Notes under the pieces: model-generated
What the model saw: the letters and a program-made list of their open reading frames with translations, nothing else
Told to the model about the DNA's origin: nothing
Database searches by the model: none
Made by a program: the position numbers and the translations under genes
Assembly (NCBI GenBank): GCA_024280735.1
Contig: JAJRPO010000074.1
Coordinates: 1-41,325 of the forward strand
Length of the DNA stretch: 41,325 bases
From: Alphaproteobacteria bacterium
GTDB lineage: Bacteria; Pseudomonadota; Alphaproteobacteria; Rhodobacterales; Rhodobacteraceae
Reading direction: 5' to 3'
Part shown: positions 8,343 through 18,197 of the stretch, one piece after another
How positions within the stretch are numbered: position 1 is the stretch's first letter
Layout: every line of letters begins with the position of its first letter

Positions 8343-9485
8343 CTAAGGGGCCGTCGCATTGTTAAGCAGGTCTGACAGCACATCAACCGAGGCGCGAAGC
8401 CGTTTGGTGAAGCCGGCGGCCTCCACTGCGGTTTCAGCAAACAACGGGTAAGTTTTGGTTGCCAACCCGTTGATTTCCACACGGAGCTTGCCGATTTCGG
8501 CACCCTGTATAATGGGCGCTTGCAAGGGGCTGTTATAGGTCACTTGCAGTTTCACATCGTCCTTTTCAGCATAGGGAACCAGTGCCGAAATGTCATCTTT
8601 GGCAATCAGCCCGACACTATCGCTCTGGCCCAGCCAAATCGGAGCGTCGGCGATTTTTTTTTGCGCTTTTATCAGGGGGGTTTGGCTGAATTGGCGAAAA
8701 GCCCAATTCAACAGGCGTTCGCCCTCACGTGCGCGCGCGCCAGCAGACTCAAGGCCGGTAATCATCACGATGACGCGGCGGTCCCCCTGAACAGCAGAAC
8801 CAACGAGCCCATATCCGGCCTCTTCAGTGTGGCCAGTTTTTAGGCCGTCAGTGCCATTGACAAGGTTTAATAGTGGGTTGCGATTGTTCTGCGTTATCTT
8901 GGCCCAAGTGAATGACTTCTCATGGAAATATCCATAATATTCTGGAAACTGGGTGATCAGGCGGTTGGCCAGCAGCACCAAGTCCGCCGCCGACATACGC
9001 TGATAGGGATCAGGCCATCCAGTGGCATTGGCAAAAGTAGAGCTTTCCATCCCCAGCTTTTTAGCGCGCGTTGTCATGATACGGGCGAAATCATCCTCGG
9101 ACCCGGCCAGATTTTCCGCCACCACAATGCAAGCATCATTGCCGGAATGTACGATGATGCCTTTAATCAGGTTCTCAACACTCACACGCTCGCCTTCGCG
9201 CAGAAACATTTTGGAGCCGCCTTTTTTGGAGGCTTTGGCAGAGACCGAAAATTCCGTGTCCAAGGAAATACGGCCATCCTGCAAGGCCTCAAACAGCATA
9301 TTCAAAGTCATCAGCTTGGACATGGAGGCAGGCGGTACAGCCATTTTTTCGTTTTTGGACAGCAAGATAGTACCGGTGGTTTGGTCCAGAACCAGGGCCG
9401 CGCGGGCAATGGTTTCAAGGGCAGCCGCAGATTGCGCTGCCATCAACATCATTGCGAGGACGATACCAAACCTGTTCACAGCCAT
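8343..9485 (-). CDS. dacC: D-alanyl-D-alanine carboxypeptidase (PBP5/6 type)
   Basis: It trims the terminal D-Ala of peptidoglycan pentapeptides in the periplasm. The 380-residue precursor has an N-terminal signal peptide (about residues 1-22, ending SAAALE). The active-site motifs are SMSK at 54-57, SGN at 114-116 and KTG at 216-218. A C-terminal beta-rich PBP5_C domain (about 275-370) follows. It is the first gene of the minus-strand operon that continues with tmk. The symbol could equally be dacA or dacF. Confidence 0.93.
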   Translation of the reverse strand: MAVNRFGIVLAMMLMAAQSAAALETIARAALVLDQTTGTILLSKNEKMAVPPASMSKLMTLNMLFEALQDGRISLDTEFSVSAKASKKGGSKMFLREGERVSVENLIKGIIVHSGNDACIVVAENLAGSEDDFARIMTTRAKKLGMESSTFANATGWPDPYQRMSAADLVLLANRLITQFPEYYGYFHEKSFTWAKITQNNRNPLLNLVNGTDGLKTGHTEEAGYGLVGSAVQGDRRVIVMITGLESAGARAREGERLLNWAFRQFSQTPLIKAQKKIADAPIWLGQSDSVGLIAKDDISALVPYAEKDDVKLQVTYNSPLQAPIIQGAEIGKLRVEINGLATKTYPLFAETAVEAAGFTKRLRASVDVLSDLLNNATAP

Positions 9486-9680
9486 GTTGTTTTCCCGTCT
9501 GTTTCACGCGCAAAGCGCAGCAGCCTTACATCTTGTTGATAAGATATATTGCCTGATTCTGTTATAGTGCCTCGGGAAAAACCTGACTCGCCGAAACCTT
9601 GCTGCGCTGCCGCGCTTTTTGGCTTTTGGCAATAACAACTGTATCAGGTAATCCCGAAACGCCTTAGGTCGCAAAATGCG

Positions 9681-10556
9681 TTACTTACTCACAAAATAGG
9701 CATCGCCAAAGCCTTGATCCTTAACCATTCCAAGCAATTGACGCCGCTCGGATGATGATGCGGCCGGTCCGGCCAACACGCGCCAAAAGGTTTTGCCTTT
9801 TGCGGTGGATTTCACAACCGAGGCCGGAATGCCGTTTTTCTTCATTTTGGCGGCATTTGCTGTGGCGTTGGATTGGACGCTGAAATAGCCGATCTGCACA
9901 TAGGGTTTACTAAGCGTTGAAGGTTTTCCGGTCGCTTTTTTCGCCGAAGCCAAAATCTTGTCTCTCAATACGGCAGTATCTGTCGGCGATGGTTTTGCCA
10001 CAGGTGTCACGCCTGCGGGCGGCAATTCACCGGTTTCAACGGTTTGAGTTGGTTGTGTGGTGCCACCGGCGGCTGGTTCCGCCTCGTTTATGGTTTCACG
10101 GCGCAAGGCGGTTACGCGCAGGATCGTTGGCTGGCCCGCCAGAACACCCAAAGCGGAGGCCGCATCAGAGGAAAGCTGGATTGCCGGACCCGGGTTGTTA
10201 CGTTCGCGGCGAAACAGCGCCCCGATGACGAATTTATCATTTGCCGGATTGCGGATGATCACCCGCTCTGGCTGTTTGCTATCGACATGCGCCACCCAGA
10301 CCCCTCCGAGCGAAGGACGCCCATCCCAGAGCGCGCGGCTGTTAACTTCAAATACCTCCGGGGCCTCGACATCGCGTTCCACCAGTTTGATGGTGCCACC
10401 GCTTGGATTCTGTGCGGTCGCGGCTTCAGTCTTGGTTTTCCCCTTGCCCAAGTTCAGCCCCTTGAAGCCCTCCTCGCCGCAAGAGGCAACACCCAATAAC
10501 AAAACAGCCATCAACCCAAATTTGGCGATAGCCTGCGATTGTCTGCCTATAGTCAT
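9681..10556 (-). CDS. SPOR-domain lipoprotein with a degenerate RlpA-like barrel
   Basis: Start ATG 10556 gives a 291-residue protein with a lipoprotein signal (LLLGVASC, acylated C26). An upstream in-frame ATG would bury that signal behind 25 polar residues. The C-terminal 80 residues (PYVQIGYFSVQSN onward) form a SPOR domain, which binds denuded glycan strands at the septum. The middle segment (about 95-170) ends with IQLSSDAASALGVLAGQ and resembles the end of an RlpA double-psi barrel, but I do not see the catalytic Asp/His pattern. Position +2 after Cys is Gly, consistent with outer-membrane sorting. The neighbouring dacC fits a cell-wall role. Confidence 0.8.
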   Translation of the reverse strand: MTIGRQSQAIAKFGLMAVLLLGVASCGEEGFKGLNLGKGKTKTEAATAQNPSGGTIKLVERDVEAPEVFEVNSRALWDGRPSLGGVWVAHVDSKQPERVIIRNPANDKFVIGALFRRERNNPGPAIQLSSDAASALGVLAGQPTILRVTALRRETINEAEPAAGGTTQPTQTVETGELPPAGVTPVAKPSPTDTAVLRDKILASAKKATGKPSTLSKPYVQIGYFSVQSNATANAAKMKKNGIPASVVKSTAKGKTFWRVLAGPAASSSERRQLLGMVKDQGFGDAYFVSK

Positions 10557-10749
10557 CAGTCCCGATCTCCTGTGCCGCGCGCCGAGCGGATTTATTTTCC
10601 GGTCTTTCAGCGTCGCAGATTGCTCTGCCATTACATATTCCCTGCCATTTACTGCAGGTTTCGCGCCACTCTAGCCAAGATGCCCCCGCTTTGAAAGCAT
10701 GATAATGGCCCCAATTGCGCCGATAGCAGGGAATTGCCGAAATTTCCGC

Positions 10750-10778
10750 TTGCAGTTTGCGCGCGCCGGTTCTACCTA
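10750..10778 (+). promoter_or_regulatory. Possible promoter of tRNA-Ser
   Basis: TTGCAG (10750-10755) is followed by 17 nt and then TACCTA (10773-10778). The tRNA begins 40 nt downstream of the -10 box. The -10 box is a weak match to the consensus. Confidence 0.45.
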
Positions 10779-10817
10779 ATGCGCCACTGGCCTGCCTTTG
10801 TGCAGTGACCCGTGAGC

Positions 10818-10905
10818 GGAGAGGTGGCAGAGTGGTCGAATGCGGCGGTCTTGAAAACCGTTGAGGTGAGAGCCTCCCAGGGTTCGAATCCCTGTCTCTC
10901 CGCCA
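10818..10905 (+). tRNA. tRNA-Ser (anticodon UGA)
   Basis: This 88-nt tRNA includes an encoded CCA. The acceptor stem GGAGAGG pairs with TCTCTCC, with one G-T at the seventh pair, and is followed by discriminator G. The anticodon loop CTTGAAA carries TGA. A long variable arm (TTGAGGTGAGAGCCTC) marks a class II serine tRNA. The T arm is CAGGGTTCGAATCCCTG. It reads UCA and other UCN codons. Confidence 0.97.
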
Positions 10906-10934
10906 ATTTACACTTTCCTAGGTGAAGACCCTCT

Positions 10935-10960
10935 AACACCGAATGGTAAGGTGTTTTTTT
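10935..10960 (+). terminator. Intrinsic terminator behind tRNA-Ser
   Basis: AACACC (10935-10940) pairs with GGTGTT (10950-10955) over a 9-nt loop, with a run of seven T at 10954-10960. It lies 30 nt after the tRNA 3' end. A second short inverted repeat (GGGGA/TCCCC) follows immediately. Confidence 0.75.
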
Positions 10961-11183
10961 GGGGAGTCGCAGTCCCCGATTTCGGTAGTATGCGATGCAC
11001 TCGGCAAAGGCAATTTTTGGTGCCATGTTTTGGCGAGGAAATGGATCTGTTATTGACAGCTTCTAGGGGAATGTGAGGCGGAAGAAAGGGCGTTTGAACA
11101 CTCATTAAAACGGCCCAGCCGGATCGGCCCTGAAATTCGCATTAACTAGTGTAATTCATGTTGCCCAATGGTAGTATTTTGGC

Positions 11184-12449
11184 ATGCGCCAACCAAAAAT
11201 CCTCACAACCCTTCAATCCTATAACGTTCCGCTTTTTGCCGCTGATCTGCTCGCCGGGGCAACAGTGGCCATGGTTGCGCTGCCGTTAAGTCTTGCTATT
11301 TCGATTGCTTCTGGTGCTGACCCGGCCAAAGGCGTTGTGACGGCTATTGTTGCCGGCTTTTTAATTTCCCTGTTTGGCGGCAGCCGCGTGCAAATTGGTG
11401 GCCCGACAGGGGCCTTCATCGTTGTGGTTTTTTCCGTGATTGCCGAGCATGGCTATGATGGTCTTGTTTTGGCAACCTTCATGGCGGGTTTTATTCTGCT
11501 CATTGCTGGTTATTTCCGGGCTGGAAATCTGATTGCTTTTGTTCCAGAGGCCGTGGTGAACGGTTTTACCATCGGTATTGGTATTATTATCGCTACAAGC
11601 CAGTTGAAAGATTTTTTCGGTCTGGCTGTTGAAAAGGTTCCTGCCGACTTCGCGGAAAAAATCCCGGCACTTTGGAACGCACGGGACAGCATCAATTTAG
11701 CGACCCTTGCAATTGCAAGTGCCACACTCGTTTTGATTGTCGTCCTACGCCGTATTGCGCCCCGGTTTCCCGGTCTTATTGTTGCCGTGGGTATTGGCTC
11801 TGTATTGGTTGCTTTCATGTCCTTACCGGTAGATACGCTCGGCTCCCGCTTTGGGGAACTTCCCAGCCAATTGCCTTGGCCCCAATTACCTGATTTTTCT
11901 TTTGCCAAAATTGTCGAGGTTTTTCCTTCGGCGTTTATCATTGCATTCTTGGCTGCGGTTGAATCGCTTTTGTCGGCTATGGTTGCGGATAAAATGATAG
12001 AGGGCCATCACAGACCCAATGCTGAATTAACGGCCCAAGGTATAGCCAATATCGCCTCAGCGTTGTTCGCAGGTCTTCCGGCAACAGGTGCAATCGCAAG
12101 GACAGCTACCAATATCAAAGCCGGGGGGAAAACACCTGTGGCAGGTATTGTCCATGCCATTGTCATTTTATTGGTTATGCTTCTTGCTGCCCCCTTGGCA
12201 AGTTACCTTGCAATGCCTGCTCTTGCCGCGCTTTTGATAATTACCGCATGGAACATGACAGAACCCCATAAGTGGCGCGAATATGCGAAAGGCCCTAAAA
12301 GTGATATGGTACTTTTGTTGCTCACGCTTGTATTAACTGTGGTTGTCGATTTGTCTGTGGCCATTGGGGTTGGTGTTTCGGTTGGGCTGGCTCTGCGTTT
12401 GAGTAGACGCAAGGCCGTTGAAAGTGATTGGTCATCACCTGACAGATAA
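11184..12449 (+). CDS. SulP family anion transporter lacking a STAS domain
   Basis: This 421-residue membrane protein has about 10-12 hydrophobic segments. The N-terminal SulP signature includes AGATVAMVALPLSLA and the QIGGPTGAFIVVV segment. SulP proteins carry sulfate, bicarbonate or other anions across the inner membrane. Typical members are about 550 residues with a cytoplasmic C-terminal STAS domain. This one stops after the last membrane segment plus about 15 residues, and I see no STAS-like coding in the 91 nt that follow. The substrate is unknown. No clear operon partner; the tRNA terminator lies upstream. Confidence 0.88.
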   Translation: MRQPKILTTLQSYNVPLFAADLLAGATVAMVALPLSLAISIASGADPAKGVVTAIVAGFLISLFGGSRVQIGGPTGAFIVVVFSVIAEHGYDGLVLATFMAGFILLIAGYFRAGNLIAFVPEAVVNGFTIGIGIIIATSQLKDFFGLAVEKVPADFAEKIPALWNARDSINLATLAIASATLVLIVVLRRIAPRFPGLIVAVGIGSVLVAFMSLPVDTLGSRFGELPSQLPWPQLPDFSFAKIVEVFPSAFIIAFLAAVESLLSAMVADKMIEGHHRPNAELTAQGIANIASALFAGLPATGAIARTATNIKAGGKTPVAGIVHAIVILLVMLLAAPLASYLAMPALAALLIITAWNMTEPHKWREYAKGPKSDMVLLLLTLVLTVVVDLSVAIGVGVSVGLALRLSRRKAVESDWSSPDR

Positions 12450-12540
12450 CACCACATAATTACTTTTCCCGCTCGAAACAGGTTGAGGTCGTGAAACTTT
12501 TCAATTAGCTGCGGGTTTCCCCACACTTAAGGCAGTTGCC

Positions 12541-13788
12541 ATGACCCAGTACAATACTCTTGGAATTGATTTTGGCACCTCTAATTCCGCGGCAGGGATT
12601 GCGGTGAATGGTAAGCCCTATTTGGTCGAAATTGAAGCTGGGGAAAAAACCCTGCCGACCTCGATCTTTTTTGACTTTGAGGCGCGGCGGGCGGTGTTTG
12701 GCACGGCGGCGAACAAGGCACTGATCGAGGGGCTGGAGGGGCGGTTTATGCGTTCGCTCAAAAGTGTGCTGGGCACGCCTTTGATGCGCGATATACGTCC
12801 GATGATGGGCGAGCGGTTGAGTTTCATTGACATCATAGCGCGGTTTCTGGCGGAGGTGAAAGCCAAGGCCGAGGCCGCTTGTCATACGCGGTTTGATGCG
12901 GCCCTGTCGGGGCGTCCGGTACATTTCCATTCAGGTGATCCGGCCAAGGACGCGCAGGCGCTGGTGGATTTGACGGAGTGCTACATGCGGGCCGGTTTCA
13001 AAGAGGTGTCGTTTATGTTTGAGCCGGAAGCGGCGGCACTGGCAGCGGCCTCGACGGGGGAAAGCGACGCGCTGAACCTGATCGTTGATATAGGTGGTGG
13101 CACTTCGGATTTTACCGTTTACCGCAATGGGGCGGATGGCATCGATATTCTGGCCAGCCACGGGGTGCGGGTTGGCGGCACCAATTTTGATCGCAGCATC
13201 AGCTTTGATCATGTGATGGGATTGCTGGGCAAAGGCAGCGGCATTCGCAATGAAATGGGGGCAGGGGTGCTGGCCGCGCCTAATGCCTTGTTTCATGATC
13301 TGGCAACCTGGCAGATGATCCCGTTTTTATACACGCGCGAGGTTCTGCGTCGGGTTAAAAATCTGGAACAAATGGCGGTGCAGCCGGAATTATTCGCCCG
13401 CCTGCGCGGTGTTCTGGAAAACCAGCTGGGGCATGATGTGTCCTTCACGGTGGAGCGGGGCAAGATAGCGGCGAACCGGGCGGTGCAAAATGGCGCGCGG
13501 ATTGATTTGGGGATTGTGGCACCGGGGTTGGCGGTTGATCTGAGCAAGGAAATGCTGTCGCAGTCGTTACAGCCGCATATGGCCGACATCCATCGGGGCG
13601 TGCTGGAGACCTTGAAATTGGCCGAGCGCAGGCCCGAGCAGATCGGGACGGTGGTTTTTGTTGGCGGCTCCAGTTTGATGGGGGATGTTGAGCACCTGTT
13701 GGCAGAGATATTTCCGGCGGCGCAATTGCAGTATACGGATGCGTTTACGGCTGTGGTTGATGGGTTGGCATTGGCCGCATCGCGTTAA
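12541..13788 (+). CDS. yegD: Hsp70-family protein, YegD-like (ATPase domain only)
   Basis: The 415-residue protein is essentially a lone actin-like nucleotide-binding domain. It has phosphate-1 motif IDFGTSNS (residues 9-16), the FEPEAAALA segment, phosphate-2 motif DIGGGTSDF and the adenosine motif FVGGSS near the C-terminus. No substrate-binding domain or lid is present, as in E. coli YegD, whose role is poorly known. Its end overlaps the end of the convergent ASCH/propeller gene by 4 nt. A chaperone-like role is inferred. Confidence 0.87.
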   Translation: MTQYNTLGIDFGTSNSAAGIAVNGKPYLVEIEAGEKTLPTSIFFDFEARRAVFGTAANKALIEGLEGRFMRSLKSVLGTPLMRDIRPMMGERLSFIDIIARFLAEVKAKAEAACHTRFDAALSGRPVHFHSGDPAKDAQALVDLTECYMRAGFKEVSFMFEPEAAALAAASTGESDALNLIVDIGGGTSDFTVYRNGADGIDILASHGVRVGGTNFDRSISFDHVMGLLGKGSGIRNEMGAGVLAAPNALFHDLATWQMIPFLYTREVLRRVKNLEQMAVQPELFARLRGVLENQLGHDVSFTVERGKIAANRAVQNGARIDLGIVAPGLAVDLSKEMLSQSLQPHMADIHRGVLETLKLAERRPEQIGTVVFVGGSSLMGDVEHLLAEIFPAAQLQYTDAFTAVVDGLALAASR

Positions 13789-15065
13789 GTAATGTCGAGC
13801 GTCGCAATGCCGATGCCGCTCTCGCCACCACCACAATAGAGCAGGTATGTTTGCCCGTCGTCATCCGTAAATACGCAGGGGTCGCGTAATTCGCGGGCGC
13901 GGTGGTCTAGGCCACCCATGATGGACTTGGTGAGGGGGAGGTCCGCTCCCTCCCATTGCATTTCAGGCTGTAGAATAACCGTGGCTTTACCCGAGCGCCA
14001 GTTTTGCCAGTCGTCATTAACATCAAGGGTGCTGTGCAGAATGCTCTCTGGTTTATCGCCGATACAGGTGTAAAACAGGTGCAGAGTATCGTTGACACGA
14101 TGCACTTCGGCATGGCGTATCATATGGCCGTCTTTGCGCGGTTCCGGCAGGATATAGGGGCCGGTTTCAAACGGTCCTTGCCAGCTGCGCGAGCGCAATA
14201 GCAACCCGCCAAATGTGATCGCATAGAAATGCTTGCGGTGCTGGAAGACACGGAAATAGGGCGGTCCGAGCAAGGGGGGCAGCGGCGTGAAATTCACCCC
14301 GTCAACAGATTTCGCCAGCCGCGTTTGCTGGTCCCCATTGGCCAGAAGGCCGTGATAATACATCCAAAAGCAGCGATTTTTTACGTCTATATGCACATCG
14401 GGGGAGGCGACATGGGCATAGAGGTAGCCTCCCTTTAGGCTGGCGGCCCAAGGCGGGCGCTCAGAGATTGGCGGCTCTGGTGGATCAATGGGTTCAAACA
14501 GGGACACGGCGACATCCAACGCGCCGGGGCGGTGCAGGTGCCACGGCCCAGTCAGATCGTCTGCATAGGCCAGACGAATATAGCTGCCTTTGTGATCGGC
14601 GAAATACAGATGATAGGTGCCGAGCCGCCGCTCCGCCCAATTTGGCATTCGGATCAGTGAGGGTGTACTGATATTTTCGCCCATGCGGCTATCCATGTGG
14701 GGGGAAATCAGGGGCGCATTGGTAATTCTGCGGGCCACGGTGCGGTTTGCAGGCAGGATTGGTGCGGAATGTTCTATTATCTGGACGCTGTCGTTCAATG
14801 TAATATTCGGGTAGTGCTCGCGCATACCCGCAAGCATCACGGCATCTGGCCATTCGGTTTCCATGCCAAGATATGCCGCCGCTTTTGCCAGTGGCATGTC
14901 GGTGCATTGCGTTACCGTTACGATAACCGTTCTATTGTGATCTGCTGCGCAAATATAACGCAAGGGGCCGATGCAGATATTGGGTTCTTGCCAACGTATC
15001 GTAGAAGTTTTCGCACCGCTGATAATCTCAGGGAAAAGGCGCTCAACTACGAAAAGTGACTGCAT
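13785..15065 (-). CDS. Fusion of ASCH domain and GH43-like beta-propeller
   Basis: The 426-residue protein has two parts. Residues 1-100 form an ASCH domain with the signature SGAKTSTIRW (K19, T22, R24) and a MREHYP segment (E83). These resemble the K-x-x-T and Glu of E. coli YqfB, an N4-acetylcytidine amidohydrolase. Residues about 120-426 resemble a five-bladed propeller of glycoside-hydrolase type: a PSLIRMPNW start, YHLYFADHKGSYIRLAYADDLTG, VASPDVHID, MYYHG, ELRDPCVF and YLLYCGGGESGIG. No stop or plausible internal start separates the halves. No signal peptide is seen, so it should be cytoplasmic. It lies 6 nt behind the 15072-15470 gene in an aspC-led operon. The substrate is unknown. 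Confidence 0.75.
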   Translation of the reverse strand: MQSLFVVERLFPEIISGAKTSTIRWQEPNICIGPLRYICAADHNRTVIVTVTQCTDMPLAKAAAYLGMETEWPDAVMLAGMREHYPNITLNDSVQIIEHSAPILPANRTVARRITNAPLISPHMDSRMGENISTPSLIRMPNWAERRLGTYHLYFADHKGSYIRLAYADDLTGPWHLHRPGALDVAVSLFEPIDPPEPPISERPPWAASLKGGYLYAHVASPDVHIDVKNRCFWMYYHGLLANGDQQTRLAKSVDGVNFTPLPPLLGPPYFRVFQHRKHFYAITFGGLLLRSRSWQGPFETGPYILPEPRKDGHMIRHAEVHRVNDTLHLFYTCIGDKPESILHSTLDVNDDWQNWRSGKATVILQPEMQWEGADLPLTKSIMGGLDHRARELRDPCVFTDDDGQTYLLYCGGGESGIGIATLDIT

Positions 15066-15071
15066 TCCATT

Positions 15072-15470
15072 TTACCGTTTCAGCAAAGCATCCGCTTTGC
15101 GCCGCACGATCACGCTGCGCAGGTCGTGCATGGCCATCAGCAGGTCATCGGCGAATTGGTTGATTTGCTCGTCCGTGGCTTTGGTTTGCACCCATTGGGC
15201 CGATAGGTTCAGATGGTCAGTGGTGCGTTTCAGATCGTCAATGCGCCGCTCTTCCAGCAACTTGCGCCGCTCCACGATCCAGCCGTCGATTGCATTGCGT
15301 TCTGCCGCTGTGGGAATTTGGTCGCCATGCGGTTTCACGTCGCTGTTGCGCACGTTGGCAATGGCGATTTGCTGCATATCGAGACGGCGCTGGCGGTTTT
15401 CTGAATCCACGCGGTAAACCGCTGCGCCGTTTTCACGGATGCGGAAAAACAGGTTGTTTATGTCAGCCAT
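15072..15470 (-). CDS. Conserved hypothetical protein of Rhodobacterales type
   Basis: This 132-residue soluble, charged protein begins MADINNLFFRIRENGAAVYRVD and ends with a helical segment containing DDLLMAMHDLRSVIVRRKADALL. I recognise it only as a conserved small protein of this lineage. No catalytic motif or membrane segment is seen. Start ATG 15470 is chosen because the 49 residues further upstream would lie inside aspC. It is located 34 nt behind aspC and 6 nt before the ASCH fusion gene. Confidence 0.75.
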   Translation of the reverse strand: MADINNLFFRIRENGAAVYRVDSENRQRRLDMQQIAIANVRNSDVKPHGDQIPTAAERNAIDGWIVERRKLLEERRIDDLKRTTDHLNLSAQWVQTKATDEQINQFADDLLMAMHDLRSVIVRRKADALLKR

Positions 15471-15504
15471 GTTTTTGACGGCCCTCTCAACGAAATTATT
15501 TGCC

Positions 15505-17197
<1,693 letters not shown>

Positions 17198-17464
17198 ATG
17201 CCAGAAACTGCTGAAATCCGACTGCGCCGACTGAAAATGCGATCTTGGCGGCGCGGGATGAAGGAAATGGACCTTATTCTTGGCGGGTTTGCCGATCAAC
17301 ATCTGGCGCAACTGACTGCGGCTGAATTGGACGCCCACGAGATCATGATGGATGAAAACGACCAGGATTTATACCTATGGATCACAGGCGCCCAACAAGG
17401 CCCGCCGCATCTTTTGCCTGCTTTGGCGCGTGTTTCCGCCTATTTGCAACAAAAACATGGCTAA
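17198..17464 (+). CDS. sdhE: FAD assembly factor SdhE (succinate dehydrogenase assembly factor 2)
   Basis: The 88-residue protein belongs to the SdhE/Sdh5 family, which promotes covalent attachment of FAD to the succinate dehydrogenase flavoprotein. The hallmark RGxxE motif is present as SWRRGMKEMD, followed by LILGGFAD. The ATG at 17198 gives the usual short N-terminus; a longer frame from 17135 adds 21 residues unlike the family. It stands alone, not beside sdh genes. Confidence 0.9.
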   Translation: MPETAEIRLRRLKMRSWRRGMKEMDLILGGFADQHLAQLTAAELDAHEIMMDENDQDLYLWITGAQQGPPHLLPALARVSAYLQQKHG

Positions 17465-17552
17465 TCAGCAATAAAAAACGCAACAGTTTAACTTGTTGTT
17501 TGAACTTTTCCGCCAAAACGATCCCAAGCAGTAATGGCGGAGAACCAAAAAC

Positions 17553-18062
17553 ATGAGCATTCATTCAGCGGTGCAAGATGCCGGACAGGTTAAAAATGGC
17601 CCGGACTTTCTGGGGTCATACCTTGAAACCCTTTCGATGGTAGAGCGACTTCATCGCCTGCTTCTCGATGTGATCAAAGACGAGTTTGAGCGTCTGGGAT
17701 TGCTCGACATTAATTCAGTGCAAGCGTTGCTGCTGTTTAACATCGGCGAGAATGAGGTGACGGCAGGGGAATTGAAATCCCGCGGTTATTATCAAGGGTC
17801 AAATGTTTCGTATAACCTGAAGAAATTGGTTGAGGCGGGGTATATGCACCACCAAAGATGCGAAATTGATCGCCGTGCGGTGCGGGTGCGTCTGACGGAA
17901 AAGGGGCGCAATATTCGGGTGATTGTGGCGGAGTTGTTTGAACGACACGCCCAAGGTATGGACAGCAAAGAGGTGATTGGCGAGGTTGGCCTGCAATCTA
18001 TCAATTCTGTCTTGCGACGGGTGGAGCGCTACTGGACAGATCAGATTCGTTACATCTACTAA
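17553..18062 (+). CDS. MarR-family winged-helix regulator (LdtR-like)
   Basis: The 169-residue protein has a central winged helix (about residues 55-125: NSVQALLLFNIGENEVTAGEL, SRGYYQGSNVSYNLKKLVEAGYM, then the wing CEIDRRAVRVRLTEKG). The YLETLSMVERLHRLLLDVIKDEFERLG start resembles the LdtR type of alphaproteobacteria, which control cell-wall and stress genes. A terminator-like hairpin separates it from hemA, so hemA probably has its own promoter. Whether it regulates hemA is unknown. Confidence 0.85.
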   Translation: MSIHSAVQDAGQVKNGPDFLGSYLETLSMVERLHRLLLDVIKDEFERLGLLDINSVQALLLFNIGENEVTAGELKSRGYYQGSNVSYNLKKLVEAGYMHHQRCEIDRRAVRVRLTEKGRNIRVIVAELFERHAQGMDSKEVIGEVGLQSINSVLRRVERYWTDQIRYIY

Positions 18063-18112
18063 CGGTATGTTTTTGCGCGATTTCATACTCGCCTCACGAT
18101 AAATTCAACCTC

Positions 18113-18132
18113 AACGCCTAATGCGGCGTTTT
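18113..18132 (+). terminator. Weak terminator between the MarR gene and hemA
   Basis: AACGCC (18113-18118) and GGCGTT (18125-18130) form a 6-bp stem over TAATGC, with T at 18129-18132. The T-run is short, so read-through is possible. A further inverted repeat, TCCCC (18157-18161) and GGGGA (18170-18174), lies between this hairpin and the hemA start. Confidence 0.45.
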
Positions 18133-18197
18133 GATACCTGTATTTTTGTGTCAAACTCCCCTAATGATTGGGGAACATTGATAAAGGTTCAGGTGGC

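Noticed and set aside
11053-11081. Perfect TTGACA box as promoter of the SulP gene
   Set aside because: No acceptable -10 box lies 16-18 nt downstream, and the start codon is a further 100 nt away.
10818-11183. tRNA-Ser as an attachment site of an integrated element
   Set aside because: No integrase gene, no direct repeat of the tRNA 3' end, and no change in gene character are seen downstream.
18133-18197. Fnr-type operator upstream of hemA
   Set aside because: TTGAT occurs, but no properly spaced ATCAA follows, so the TTGAT-N4-ATCAA pattern is not met.
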